64,000 nucleotides of DNA, from the NCBI RefSeq assembly GCF_008107645.1, contig NZ_SDGY01000001.1:263955-327954 (forward strand), written 5' to 3'. The notes under the pieces are model-generated. The model saw nothing but the letters and a program-made list of their open reading frames with translations, was not told where the DNA came from and searched no databases. How positions within the stretch are numbered: the stretch's first letter is position 1; each line of letters starts with the position of its first letter. Below, in pieces: positions 49,666-58,700 of this stretch. The DNA comes from Leuconostoc litchii. GTDB taxonomy: Bacteria > Bacillota > Bacilli > Lactobacillales > Lactobacillaceae. The translations under genes were made by a program, and so were the position numbers.

Positions 49666-50808
49666 ATGGGTTTAATGACTTCGAGAAATCGACAACATAA
49701 AATCAGTAACACAACTTATCCTAGTACGCATGGATATGATCCAGTTATTTCACAAATAGCAGGTCTTCCTGTTGGATATATAAGTGGTGCAAACGCACTA
49801 AAAAACAGTGACATATTTAGTGTAGTTAATCGAATAGCCAGCGATATTGCTAGTGCCAAGTTTAAAACTGAAAACACATATGTAAGTGAGCGACTTAATC
49901 AACCCTCAAAGTTGATTGGTCGTTTTTCATTTTGGCAGGGTGTCATTATTCAATTGTTATTGAGTGGTAACGCTTATGTACCGTTGGATTTGGATTACTT
50001 AGAACAAATACCGCCATCTTCGATTATTAGTATTGATATTGACAATGCTAATCAAGGCGCTGTTTATACATTAGCTGAGTACAACAACCACCCTGAACGC
50101 AAATTAATGCAAGACCAGATACTTCACTTTAGGCTAATGCCTGACGCAACTTATCAATATCTTGTGGGAATGTCACCGTTAGAAAGTTTGACCAAAGAGC
50201 TGACTGTTTCAACAGCAAGTACAGACCAAAGCTTGAACTTGATTAAAAACCGTATCACGCCTACTTCTGTTTTACAGATTAGTAACGCTTTATTGGAACA
50301 GGGCGATACTGATGCGGCGCGTGAGGCGTTTGAAAAAGCTAACAATGGCTCAAACAATGGTCGGTTAATGGTTTTGGATTCCAACTCTACGTTCAGTCAA
50401 TTTGAGATGAAAGCTGATGTGTTCAAAGCATTAAACAATAACGCAGAGTATTCTGCTAATCAGATTAGTAAGGCGTTTGGCGTACCTGTCGATATGTTAG
50501 GGGGTGGTAATAGTACAGAAAGCCAGCACAGTAACAGCACACAAATCAAGAACTTGTACTACGAGAACTTAATTAGTTATGTAGCCCCAGAAATTGATGA
50601 GATTGCTTTGAAAATGAATGCATCAGATCTGACGCTTGATATGCAATATCTTGACGACGCTACTCGTGTCAGTCAAATCAATGACATGGTTAAAGTTGGC
50701 ACTTTGGGTCAAGCACAGGCTGAATTTATGCTAAAGCAATATGGTGTGTTACCTAATAATTTACCTGTCTATGTTCCATCGACGCAGGGGGAAGGAGAAA
50801 GTGAATGA
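49666..50808 (+). CDS. HK97-family portal protein
   Basis: The 380 residues contain SDIFSVVNRIASDIASAKF, YQYLVGMSPLESL, FGVPVDMLGGGNST and YYENLISYVAPEIDEIAL, typical portal blocks. It forms the dodecameric DNA gate at one capsid vertex. ATG 49666 is 9 bases after AGGAGGG; an ATG at 49662 is in another frame. Confidence 0.94.
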   Translation: MGLMTSRNRQHKISNTTYPSTHGYDPVISQIAGLPVGYISGANALKNSDIFSVVNRIASDIASAKFKTENTYVSERLNQPSKLIGRFSFWQGVIIQLLLSGNAYVPLDLDYLEQIPPSSIISIDIDNANQGAVYTLAEYNNHPERKLMQDQILHFRLMPDATYQYLVGMSPLESLTKELTVSTASTDQSLNLIKNRITPTSVLQISNALLEQGDTDAAREAFEKANNGSNNGRLMVLDSNSTFSQFEMKADVFKALNNNAEYSANQISKAFGVPVDMLGGGNSTESQHSNSTQIKNLYYENLISYVAPEIDEIALKMNASDLTLDMQYLDDATRVSQINDMVKVGTLGQAQAEFMLKQYGVLPNNLPVYVPSTQGEGESE

Positions 50809-51494
50809 AGTTAGATATTAAAGGCATGATCACTAATGATGATGATGCAGAAATATATCGTGATTGGTTAGGAATGACTGTTACCTCACCAACTGATATT
50901 TTAGGTAACTTACCTACTGATGGTTCTGATTTAGAAGTTGGAATTAATTCAGGAGGCGGAGAAGTTGATGCTGCAAATGAAATTTACACAGCATTACGAA
51001 ACTATCCCGGTAAAGTCATTACACAAATTGAAAGCTCTGCTTACAGTGCTGCTTCAATTATTGCCATGGCTGGTGATACAGTTCAAATTTCACCAGTTGC
51101 TCAGCTAATGATACATAATGCGTCAACTTATGCAGGTGGTAACCACAATGACTTGGATAAAACATCTAACGCACTAAAATCCACCGACAAGGCCATAGCT
51201 AAGGCGTATTCTGTAAAAACAGAGCGTCCAGTTGATGAGTTCCTTGCCTTGATGGATAAAGAGACGTGGATTAATGCTGACGATGCATTAGAACTTGGAT
51301 TAGTTGACGAAGTAATGACTTTTGAAAAAGAGCCAGTCATTAATTCGGTTAGCGATGTACTACCTCGCAAAATCATCAATCGTATCAAAGATTTGGTTGG
51401 TGAAAATCAAAAATTGAAAACTAACGCAACCGATAGTCAACCAAGTGAACACGACAAACTCGTGCAAGCTAAGTTGGCTATTTTACGTAAATAA
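50805..51494 (+). CDS. ClpP-type head maturation protease
   Basis: The 229 residues are an S14 protease: INSGGGEVDAANEIYTAL, Ser in SSAYSAASIIAMAGD, His in QLMIHNAST, and an Asp in the following helix region. It cleaves the scaffold part of the capsid protein. It overlaps the portal gene (ATGA). Confidence 0.92.
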   Translation: MKLDIKGMITNDDDAEIYRDWLGMTVTSPTDILGNLPTDGSDLEVGINSGGGEVDAANEIYTALRNYPGKVITQIESSAYSAASIIAMAGDTVQISPVAQLMIHNASTYAGGNHNDLDKTSNALKSTDKAIAKAYSVKTERPVDEFLALMDKETWINADDALELGLVDEVMTFEKEPVINSVSDVLPRKIINRIKDLVGENQKLKTNATDSQPSEHDKLVQAKLAILRK

Positions 51495-51504
51495 GGAGAA
51501 AAAT

Positions 51505-52668
51505 ATGACTAAAGAACAACTACAAGCGGCATTCCGTGACGCTAGCACTAAAGCATCTGATTTGAATGCTAAATTGAATAACATGGTTCAAGATGATTCT
51601 GCTTCAGTAGAGGATATCAAGAAGGCTCAAGATGACTTAACGGATGCTAAGACACGCCGTGACATTTTGAACTCTCAACTAAAGAGCTTTGAAGACGTTG
51701 AACCAGAGCCTAAAAATGATGGTAAAAAGACTAATATTTTGGACAATAAGGCCGCTGAGCTTGCCGCAAAAAAGCAAGGTATCAACGACTTCATTCATTC
51801 TCGCGGTGCAAAAATTTCTGATGCAGTTGCTTCACAGGTAACATCGTCAGAAGTTGGTGTATTAATCCCAGAGGAAATTATTTATGATCCATCTGCTGAA
51901 GTTAACTCAGTTGTTGACTTATCAACTTTGGTTAACAAGACACCAGTTACCACTCCAAGTGGTAAGTATCCTATTTTGCAACGTGCAACTGATCGTTTCA
52001 ATTCTGTTAAGGAATTAGCAGAAAACCCAGCTTTGGCGGAGCCTACTTTCAAGGAAGTGGACTGGTCTGTCGATACTTATCGCGGTGCAATTCCTCTTTC
52101 AGAAGAATCAATCGCTGACACACAAGTTGATTTGACGGCATTGGTTGGCCAATCAATTGGTGAAAAGAAGGTTAACACATACAACGCCTTGATTGCACCA
52201 GTTTTGCAAGCATTTACTGCTAAGGCAACTACGAGTGATACATTAGCTGACCAAGTAAAGCACATTTTAAATGTTGATTTAGATCCAGCTTATGGACGTG
52301 TTATTATTGCTAGCCAATCATTCTACAATGCCGTTGACACATTGAAAGATAAGAACGGACGTTACTTACTCCAAGAATCAACTGCATCACTGGCACAAAC
52401 TTCTGGAAAGACGTTGTTAGGTGTGCCTGTTTATGTAATTGGTGATGAATTGTTTGGTAATGCTGGTGACCAAAAAGCATTTATCGGCGACATAAAGCGT
52501 GGCGTGCTAATGCCTAACCGTCAAGAAATTACTTTGGCTTGGGAAGACAGCAAAATTTATGGCCGTTACCTAGGTGCTGCTTTCCGATTTGGTGTTAAGC
52601 AAGCTGATGACAAAGCTGGTTACTTTATTACTAACACAACTACACCTGCATCTACAGATGGTAAATAA
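51505..52668 (+). CDS. HK97-fold major capsid protein
   Basis: The 387 residues start at ATG 51505 behind AAGGAG. A coiled-coil delta domain (about 1-95) is followed by the HK97 fold with TPVTTPSGKYPILQRA, WSVDTYRGAIPLSEES and the G-rich GKTLLGVPVYVIGDE near the C-terminus. The delta domain acts as built-in scaffold and is probably removed by the upstream protease. Confidence 0.95.
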   Translation: MTKEQLQAAFRDASTKASDLNAKLNNMVQDDSASVEDIKKAQDDLTDAKTRRDILNSQLKSFEDVEPEPKNDGKKTNILDNKAAELAAKKQGINDFIHSRGAKISDAVASQVTSSEVGVLIPEEIIYDPSAEVNSVVDLSTLVNKTPVTTPSGKYPILQRATDRFNSVKELAENPALAEPTFKEVDWSVDTYRGAIPLSEESIADTQVDLTALVGQSIGEKKVNTYNALIAPVLQAFTAKATTSDTLADQVKHILNVDLDPAYGRVIIASQSFYNAVDTLKDKNGRYLLQESTASLAQTSGKTLLGVPVYVIGDELFGNAGDQKAFIGDIKRGVLMPNRQEITLAWEDSKIYGRYLGAAFRFGVKQADDKAGYFITNTTTPASTDGK

Positions 52669-52678
52669 GGAGTAATTT

Positions 52679-53011
52679 ATGGCAGATGAAACAAATTCAC
52701 CTCGTGCGCCTTCAACATCAGCAGGTGTCACAGTTGGTGATATGCAAGACTATTTAGCAATAGATGGCGATGATAATGTTCTTAAGAGTTTGATTGAATA
52801 TGCTGAAGAAGATGCTCGAGGGTCGATAGACAGTACTATCGATATTGAAATATATCGCAAATTACCAATATTCAATCAAGCTGTTAGAACTTTAGTTGAT
52901 TTCAATTATTACAATCGTGGTGCTTTATCTGGTCAGCAAATTGCTTATCCTAAGTCTTATCAGTACATGCTGAACAAAATCAGATGGAAGGCAGGGCAGT
53001 CAAATGGTTAG
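52679..53011 (+). CDS. Head-tail connector protein (gp6-like)
   Basis: The 110 residues contain VGDMQDYLAIDGDDNVLKSLIEYAEEDARGSID, the adaptor pattern of Phage_connect_1 proteins that bind under the portal. AAGGAG precedes ATG 52679. Confidence 0.88.
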   Translation: MADETNSPRAPSTSAGVTVGDMQDYLAIDGDDNVLKSLIEYAEEDARGSIDSTIDIEIYRKLPIFNQAVRTLVDFNYYNRGALSGQQIAYPKSYQYMLNKIRWKAGQSNG

Positions 53012-53375
53012 TGGAAAATTAAAACCAAGCAATTTTATTGGGAAAGTTGAGTTTGGAACTGTTAAATCTGTTTTAAACAAAAACACAGGACAAAAAGTAC
53101 CTACTTTTGTAGTTTCTACTAACAAAATGCGATATGCGCCCCGTAGTCGTTCGATTACGCAATCTGATTCTATTTTTGGAACAAGTATACAAGAAACTAA
53201 AATAATCGCTGTACGGCACAATGAGGTCCTTACAGAGAATTTAAAAGTTCGCTTTGTAAAAACGGGTAAGGTTCACGACATCAAATATATTTCATCCGAT
53301 GAAAGTAATACACCGGTTTCGTTTGACTACATCACCATTACTAAAGAACCACTGGGGGCATTTGATGGAACTTGA
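53004..53375 (+). CDS. Head closure / head-tail joining protein
   Basis: The 123 residues are beta-rich and fit the small head-tail joining proteins by position and size (LKPSNFIGKVEFGTV ... VHDIKYISSDE). It overlaps the connector gene by 8 bases. Confidence 0.75.
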   Translation: MVSGKLKPSNFIGKVEFGTVKSVLNKNTGQKVPTFVVSTNKMRYAPRSRSITQSDSIFGTSIQETKIIAVRHNEVLTENLKVRFVKTGKVHDIKYISSDESNTPVSFDYITITKEPLGAFDGT

Positions 53376-53781
53376 TGATGCTTTAGATCAATGGCTACGC
53401 AATGTGAACAAATTAGTTCCTAACGTTAAGCAGAGACAAAAGATTACGTTAGTTGGAGCGGAAGTATACAAAACAAGGCTCCATGATATTACTAAAGCCA
53501 AACATTATGATGAAAATCATAAAGACACTAGTCAAGTAACTCATTTAGCTGATTCAATTGAAGTTTCTGGAACAAACATCGATTACATTCGAGATGGTAC
53601 CTCATTAGTTGGTTTTACCAAAAAAGGTATTAATCACGCGCGTGTTGCTCGTTTTTTAAATGACGGCACTAAATTTATACCAGGTGATCACTTCGTTGAA
53701 GACGCTAGGCGTAGTTCTCGACAAGCTGTGTTAGCAGCTCAATATGCCGAATATCAGCGACTTTTGAAAGGTGGTAATTAA
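53365..53781 (+). CDS. HK97 gp10-like tail completion protein
   Basis: The 138 residues begin at ATG 53365, overlapping the joining gene. VGAEVYKTRLHDITKAKHY, HLADSIEV and NHARVARFLNDGTKFIPGDHFVEDARR are gp10-family blocks. It acts at the head-tail interface. Confidence 0.88.
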   Translation: MELDDALDQWLRNVNKLVPNVKQRQKITLVGAEVYKTRLHDITKAKHYDENHKDTSQVTHLADSIEVSGTNIDYIRDGTSLVGFTKKGINHARVARFLNDGTKFIPGDHFVEDARRSSRQAVLAAQYAEYQRLLKGGN

Positions 53782-54155
53782 TGATATTACCTATTTTTGA
53801 AGTTCAAGAAATTATAGAATCAATGAGTTTTGCTGATGTTGTTTTTGTAACGATCATTGATGAAGAATATCTTAAAAATGTTACTTCAACAGTAGTTCTA
53901 GTGATTGAAACGGTTAATGACTTGGACAGGAGAGCCAACAACCGTTTTAGAAACATGAATTATGGTGTTGAAGTACAGATATTTTACGGAATCAACTTCA
54001 GCAAGCCTATTCTTGATACAGAAATAGCATTAGCACGACTATTAGAAAAAAATGATTGGCAAACAACCCAATCTAAATCACACACAAACGACCCGAAGAC
54101 TAATCAAGTCACTAAGGTCTTTTATTTTGAAAAAAATTATATTTTGGAGGATTAA
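53781..54155 (+). CDS. Tail terminator/minor structural protein (DUF806-like)
   Basis: The 124 residues follow the DUF806-type pattern (ILPIFEVQEIIESMSF ... MNYGVEVQIFYGINFSKPI). In this position such proteins cap the tail tube. The start codon overlaps the previous stop by one base. Confidence 0.75.
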   Translation: MILPIFEVQEIIESMSFADVVFVTIIDEEYLKNVTSTVVLVIETVNDLDRRANNRFRNMNYGVEVQIFYGINFSKPILDTEIALARLLEKNDWQTTQSKSHTNDPKTNQVTKVFYFEKNYILED

Positions 54156-54158
54156 TTC

Positions 54159-54806
54159 ATGGCAACACAAGGTATTGTTACTCTTTATCTAGGAAAAATT
54201 AGCAATGCTACAGGTCAGCTACTAAAGGGGCCTGATGGCTTAAGCGATACAGGGGTTTATGAGGCAGACGGACACGAAAATGCCACTGCTGAAGGTGCTA
54301 CTCAAATTCAAATTCAAGGGTTGGGAACAGCACCTACTTTACAATATTCAAATGATAAGGCTAAGCGTACAACTAAGCCTCATTCTTATCCAACAGCTGA
54401 ATTTACAATGCTTGACTTAGGATTTGAGGTAAAACAAAAAATTCTCGGAAAAATTCAAACAGCAAGCAAGGCGTTTGTCGATGGAGAAGAGGAATCACAC
54501 ATAGCTGCTATTGCCGTTACTAGAACATTAGATAAGCAACATAAAATTTATTATGCATTTGCTAACGGAACAATGGTAGAAGGAAATAAAACACTGGGAA
54601 CAAATACCAATAACGAAACAGATTCGAATGATGTTATGACATTAACAACAATGGATCCAGTTGTTGCTACACAATTTGGTGGTAAACCATATTCTGTATC
54701 ATCTGATTTGGTAGATGGATTTACACTTGATGCGTTAATGGCAGAAACTTTCCCTGGCTATTCAAAAACAACAAGTGGAACAACAGGTAGCACAACCGGT
54801 CAATAA
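54159..54806 (+). CDS. Major tail protein
   Basis: The 215 residues contain the phi13-type tail tube pattern (GIVTLYLGKISNA ... ADGHENATAEGAT ... PTAEFTMLDLGFEVKQKILG). The last 20 residues are a Thr/Ser/Gly linker. It polymerises into the tail tube. GGAGG precedes ATG 54159. Confidence 0.9.
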   Translation: MATQGIVTLYLGKISNATGQLLKGPDGLSDTGVYEADGHENATAEGATQIQIQGLGTAPTLQYSNDKAKRTTKPHSYPTAEFTMLDLGFEVKQKILGKIQTASKAFVDGEEESHIAAIAVTRTLDKQHKIYYAFANGTMVEGNKTLGTNTNNETDSNDVMTLTTMDPVVATQFGGKPYSVSSDLVDGFTLDALMAETFPGYSKTTSGTTGSTTGQ

Positions 54807-55144
54807 TTTGATTTTTAACTCGCTTTGGAAATAAACAGTACATGAAAATGGGCGGGTTACATTTTTAGTTACTCATAGTTACCTTTAAACCTTGTAATAA
54901 TATATATATATATTTATATAGTATTTTATGTAACTTTGTAACTTTTTCCTATTCAGGCTATGCCTATCAAGGGATACAGAAGTTACATTTTTTTCGTAAA
55001 GTTACACAATTTTTGTAACTTTTTTGTGCTTACACATTTTTTAATTTAAAAAAATGTAACTTTGTCACTAAAAAAATACGTCGTTTTGTAACTAAATTTA
55101 GGGTGATTTTACCCGTACATATCAAAATAAAAGGAGCCAAAATC
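54807..55144 (+). other. Noncoding AT-rich gap with a cluster of GTTAC/GTAAC motifs
   Basis: No gene is seen in 338 bases, unusual between tail tube and tail chaperone genes. Ten pentamers occur: GTTAC at 54856, 54868, 54878, 54982 and 55001, and GTAAC at 54930, 54938, 55015, 55056 and 55088. AAAGTTACA (54998-55006) and TGTAACTTT (55014-55022) form a perfect inverted repeat. A TA run lies at 54901-54920. Confidence 0.75.
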
Positions 55145-55555
55145 ATGGCAGTTAATACAGAAAAAATTAAGTTGAACAAGTTCGGAATTCGTAAGACGGT
55201 GAATATTCGCGCCACCTTTGGTCTATTAGAGAAATTAGATGAATTGGATGTGACCTTGTTGGAATTGCAAGACACAGAAGGTATGGATTATATCGATGTT
55301 CGTAAGAACGGTTTGAAGTCAGCACGTTTAAAGATGGCTTTTGTGCAATCTGCATTCGAATTGAAAGATGAAGAAGTTGAAACAATTAAGAATAATGTTG
55401 ATCCAGAACAATTTGGTGAAGCATTTGAATATGTTACTTTGCGTATGCGCGGTGTTACTGATGAGAACTACAATGTGTTAGTTGCTGAAGCTAAGCGCGA
55501 ACAAAAAGAACTCGAAGCTGAGGATACAGACCCAAAAGAATATTTGGTCGAATAA
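55145..55555 (+). CDS. Tail assembly chaperone, short form (gpG-like)
   Basis: The 136 residues start at ATG 55145 behind AGGAG. Position before the tape measure gene, size and an acidic C-terminus (EQKELEAEDTDPKEYLVE) fit gpG-like tail assembly chaperones. Frame 0 stops at 55553-55555, after the slippery site. Confidence 0.88.
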   Translation: MAVNTEKIKLNKFGIRKTVNIRATFGLLEKLDELDVTLLELQDTEGMDYIDVRKNGLKSARLKMAFVQSAFELKDEEVETIKNNVDPEQFGEAFEYVTLRMRGVTDENYNVLVAEAKREQKELEAEDTDPKEYLVE

Positions 55556-55773
55556 GAAGGCTAGTATTCGACAAGAAAAACCAACTGGAGGAATTGCGAT
55601 ACTTTAAAAAACAACTTTTTAAAGAATACGGTATTTTGCCAAGTGATTTAGATAATCAGGAATATTTTTCGTTTATGAATATGCTTAATGCAAAAGAGCC
55701 TGATAAACGTGCTGGTGATCCATTAGCTATTGCTAAACAAATGGGATTGAACATACCGGGGGAAGGAGAGTAA
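55145..55773 (+). CDS. Tail assembly chaperone, frameshifted long form (gpGT-like)
   Basis: A -1 shift at CCCAAAA (55531-55537) joins the short form to a 78-codon frame ending at 55771-55773, giving about 209 residues. The second part (YFKKQLFKEYGILPSDLDNQEYF) is the expected T domain. The tape measure starts right after. The T frame has no start codon of its own with a ribosome site. Confidence 0.85.
55531..55572 (+). promoter_or_regulatory. Programmed -1 frameshift signal
   Basis: CCCAAAA is in the X-XXY-YYZ register of the short-form frame. After a 9-base spacer, GTCGAAT (55547-55553) pairs perfectly with ATTCGAC (55566-55572). The 0-frame stop overlaps the end of the left arm. Confidence 0.85.
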
Positions 55774-58700
55774 ATGGTTGAACGAATTCAGGCGGAGATG
55801 GCCACGTCTATTGCTTTAGATACTTTAAAAGCGACTAATAGTTTACGTGGTTTGAACGATGCTGTTACTTCTGTTAAAAACGCTTGGAAAGCTCAAGAGG
55901 CGGCGGCTAAATCCTCAGGCGATTATTTAAAAGCTTCACAGGAGCGATACAATGGTCTGAGCCGAGAAATGGAAGCTCAGAAAAACAAAATAACTGAATT
56001 ACAACAACGTCAAAAGGGCTTAGACACCTCTACAAAAGAAGGTGCCGAGTCCTTTTTAAAATACGAAAGAAACATCCAACAGGCTAATCAAAAATTAGCT
56101 AGCTTAGAGTCTCAGCAACAACGTGCTAAGTCATCAATGGAGTATCAAACCAGTGGTTTAGCAAAATTGCAACAAGAATATAAGCAGATGAATCAAGTTT
56201 CTGATTCGTATGTCAACCGTTTGAAAGCGGAAGGGAAAGAAAGATTAGCAAATATATCAAGTGCTAATTCGATGAAGTCTTCGCTATCAAACCTCTCCCA
56301 ACAGTACGTTAAGCAATCAGAAGAGCTGAAAAGAATTGAGCAGGCGAGTGGTTCGGCTAGCGATGCATACAAAAGGCAAGCTGTTCGAGTGAATGAAACG
56401 GCAACAAATGTTGCTAACATGAAAAACGAGTTGAAACTAACTCAAGCTGAAGTTAACCGTGCTAACCCATATGGATTAAGTAAGTATGCCAGTGGTGCTA
56501 ATGGCGCATATCGGGCTGCTGAAAAAATGGGAAACGGATTCAAAACAGCTGGTCAAAAAATAAAAGACATGGCTTATAGCAGTAGCATTGCCATTGTTGG
56601 TATTGGTGCTATTTCAATTAAAGGCGCTGAAGCTGCTACTAATCTGCAAGAATCTTATGTTAAAACATTTAACTTGGCTACAACTGGTGGTGAAAAAGCT
56701 GCCGAAGCACAAAAAAATGTTAATCAGATGCAAAAAGATGGTGCCAAGTATTCTGTTGAATATGGTAAGTCACAACAAGCCATAGCCGATGGGTACCAAG
56801 AACTAATCAAACGTGGCTATACTTCTGCCGAAGCATTGGGTGCTATGAAATCTGAATTGCAGGCTTCGGTTGCATCTGGTGATGATTTTAACGATGTTTT
56901 GAGTGTTACATCTCAGGTTGTTGATGCGTATGGTATGCGTACTGATAACGCTGCTAAGATGACTAAAAATACCAAAGAAGTTGTTAACCAGTTGGCTTAT
57001 GCTGCTGATATGACAGCTACTGACTTTCAATCTCTTGGTAAAGGAATGGAATATGTTGGTGATTCTGCTCATTCAGCAGGATTTAAGTTGTCTGAAACAT
57101 CTGCAGCCATGGGTATTCTTTCTAACCACGGTCTTGAAGCTGATAAAGCTGGTACTGGTTTACGTAAGGTTATTAACTCTATTACCGGTGCATTATCTGA
57201 TCAAGATGCTGCTCAAAAAGGTTCTGTAGCTTCAATTGATTCGTTAAATGAAAAGATTGCAGACCATCAGAAGAAAATAGCTGATTATCAAGCTGCTGAA
57301 AAGGCTGGTACAAAGAGTTCAAAAGCTGCTTCATCTGCTATTAAAACGCAACAAGAAGCGATTGAAAAATTGAACGGTAAAATACAAGCCATCAAGTCAG
57401 GTGGAACTGGTGACATGCTCAGTAAATTGGGTATTAGTCGCAGTCAATTAGTTGATTCAAATGGTAACTTGCGTGATATGACAACTATCATGGAAGTTAT
57501 TAACGAAAAAACTAAGAATATGGGTACCGCTCAAAAGAACTCAGTATTTAATAGTTTGTTTGGTACTACTGGCCAGCAAGCGGGTATTATTTTAGCTCAA
57601 AACAACCAAGAGTTGGATGAGTTAAATAAAAAAGTTGAAAAATCAGCAGATGGTCAGGGTTATGTAGCTAACTTAGCTAAAAAGAACATGACTACTGTTA
57701 AAGCTGAATTGCAACAGTTTAGCCAGGCTGGACAGGCTGTTATGATCATGATTGGTAAACAAATGTTACCAGTTATATCAGAGGCAGCAGTTAAAATGGC
57801 TAAAGCCTTTAATTCAAAAGAAGGTCAAGATGGATTAAAGAAAATAGCAGATGGCGTAGCTTGGGTAGGTGATAAGTTAGTTGGCTTAGTTGAGTATATT
57901 GGCAAACATACTGGCCAAATTAAAGCATTTGCAGAAGTGTTTGCTGGTATATGGGCTTTCAAAAAGATAAGCGACACAATAGGTTGGATTAAAACAGCCA
58001 TTGGTACTTATAAGGAATTGAACGGTGTCTTAAAAACAACCGCAGCATTAAATACAGCTGCTAACGCTACTGGCTCAGTAGGTGGTAAAGCTGGCGCTAC
58101 GACTACGATGGTTGAAACTGCAGCAACCACAAGAGCAGCTGGAGCAGGAGGCGGATTAGCAACACTATCTACTGGAGCTAAAGTCGCTAGTGTTGCCAGC
58201 AAAGTTGTTTCAGGATTAGGTATAGCGCTAACTGCTGCTGATGTAGGCGGAAGCATCGCTACTGCTATCAGTTCTAAAAAGTCTAGTGATAAAATCAGTG
58301 CTGCATCTAAGGGTGCTGGTGCCGTAATAGGCGGTGGTATTGGAGCAATACTAGGAAGTGTTATCCCTGGTGCGGGCACAATGGCCGGTGCTGCAATCGG
58401 CGCAGGTATCGGTGATTCTCTTGGAAGTACAAAAACTGCTCAGTCAATTACCGCTAAATTTAACAAAGGTCTTAAAAAAGCTTTTTCGGATAATAAAATA
58501 ACTATCAAAGCACCGAAAGTTGATGCGAAAGACGCTTATTCAGAGTTGAATAACGCTTCTAAAAAATATTATGCTGAAAAGCAAAAGCAAGACTTACAAG
58601 ATATTAAGCTGCTAAAGAAAAACGGTTATCTTACTGAACAAGAATATCAAGATAGATTAAAAACTATCAAAGAAGAGGGTAAAAAGGCTAATATTGTTGA

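Noticed and set aside
54807-55144. Group I intron or insertion sequence remnant
   Set aside because: No open frame, no terminal inverted repeats and no recognisable intron core were seen. The pentamer cluster is reported instead.
55145-55773. Frameshift mutation or sequencing error in the tail chaperone gene
   Set aside because: A slippery heptamer in register, correct spacer and stem, and the known biology of tail chaperones favour programmed frameshifting.
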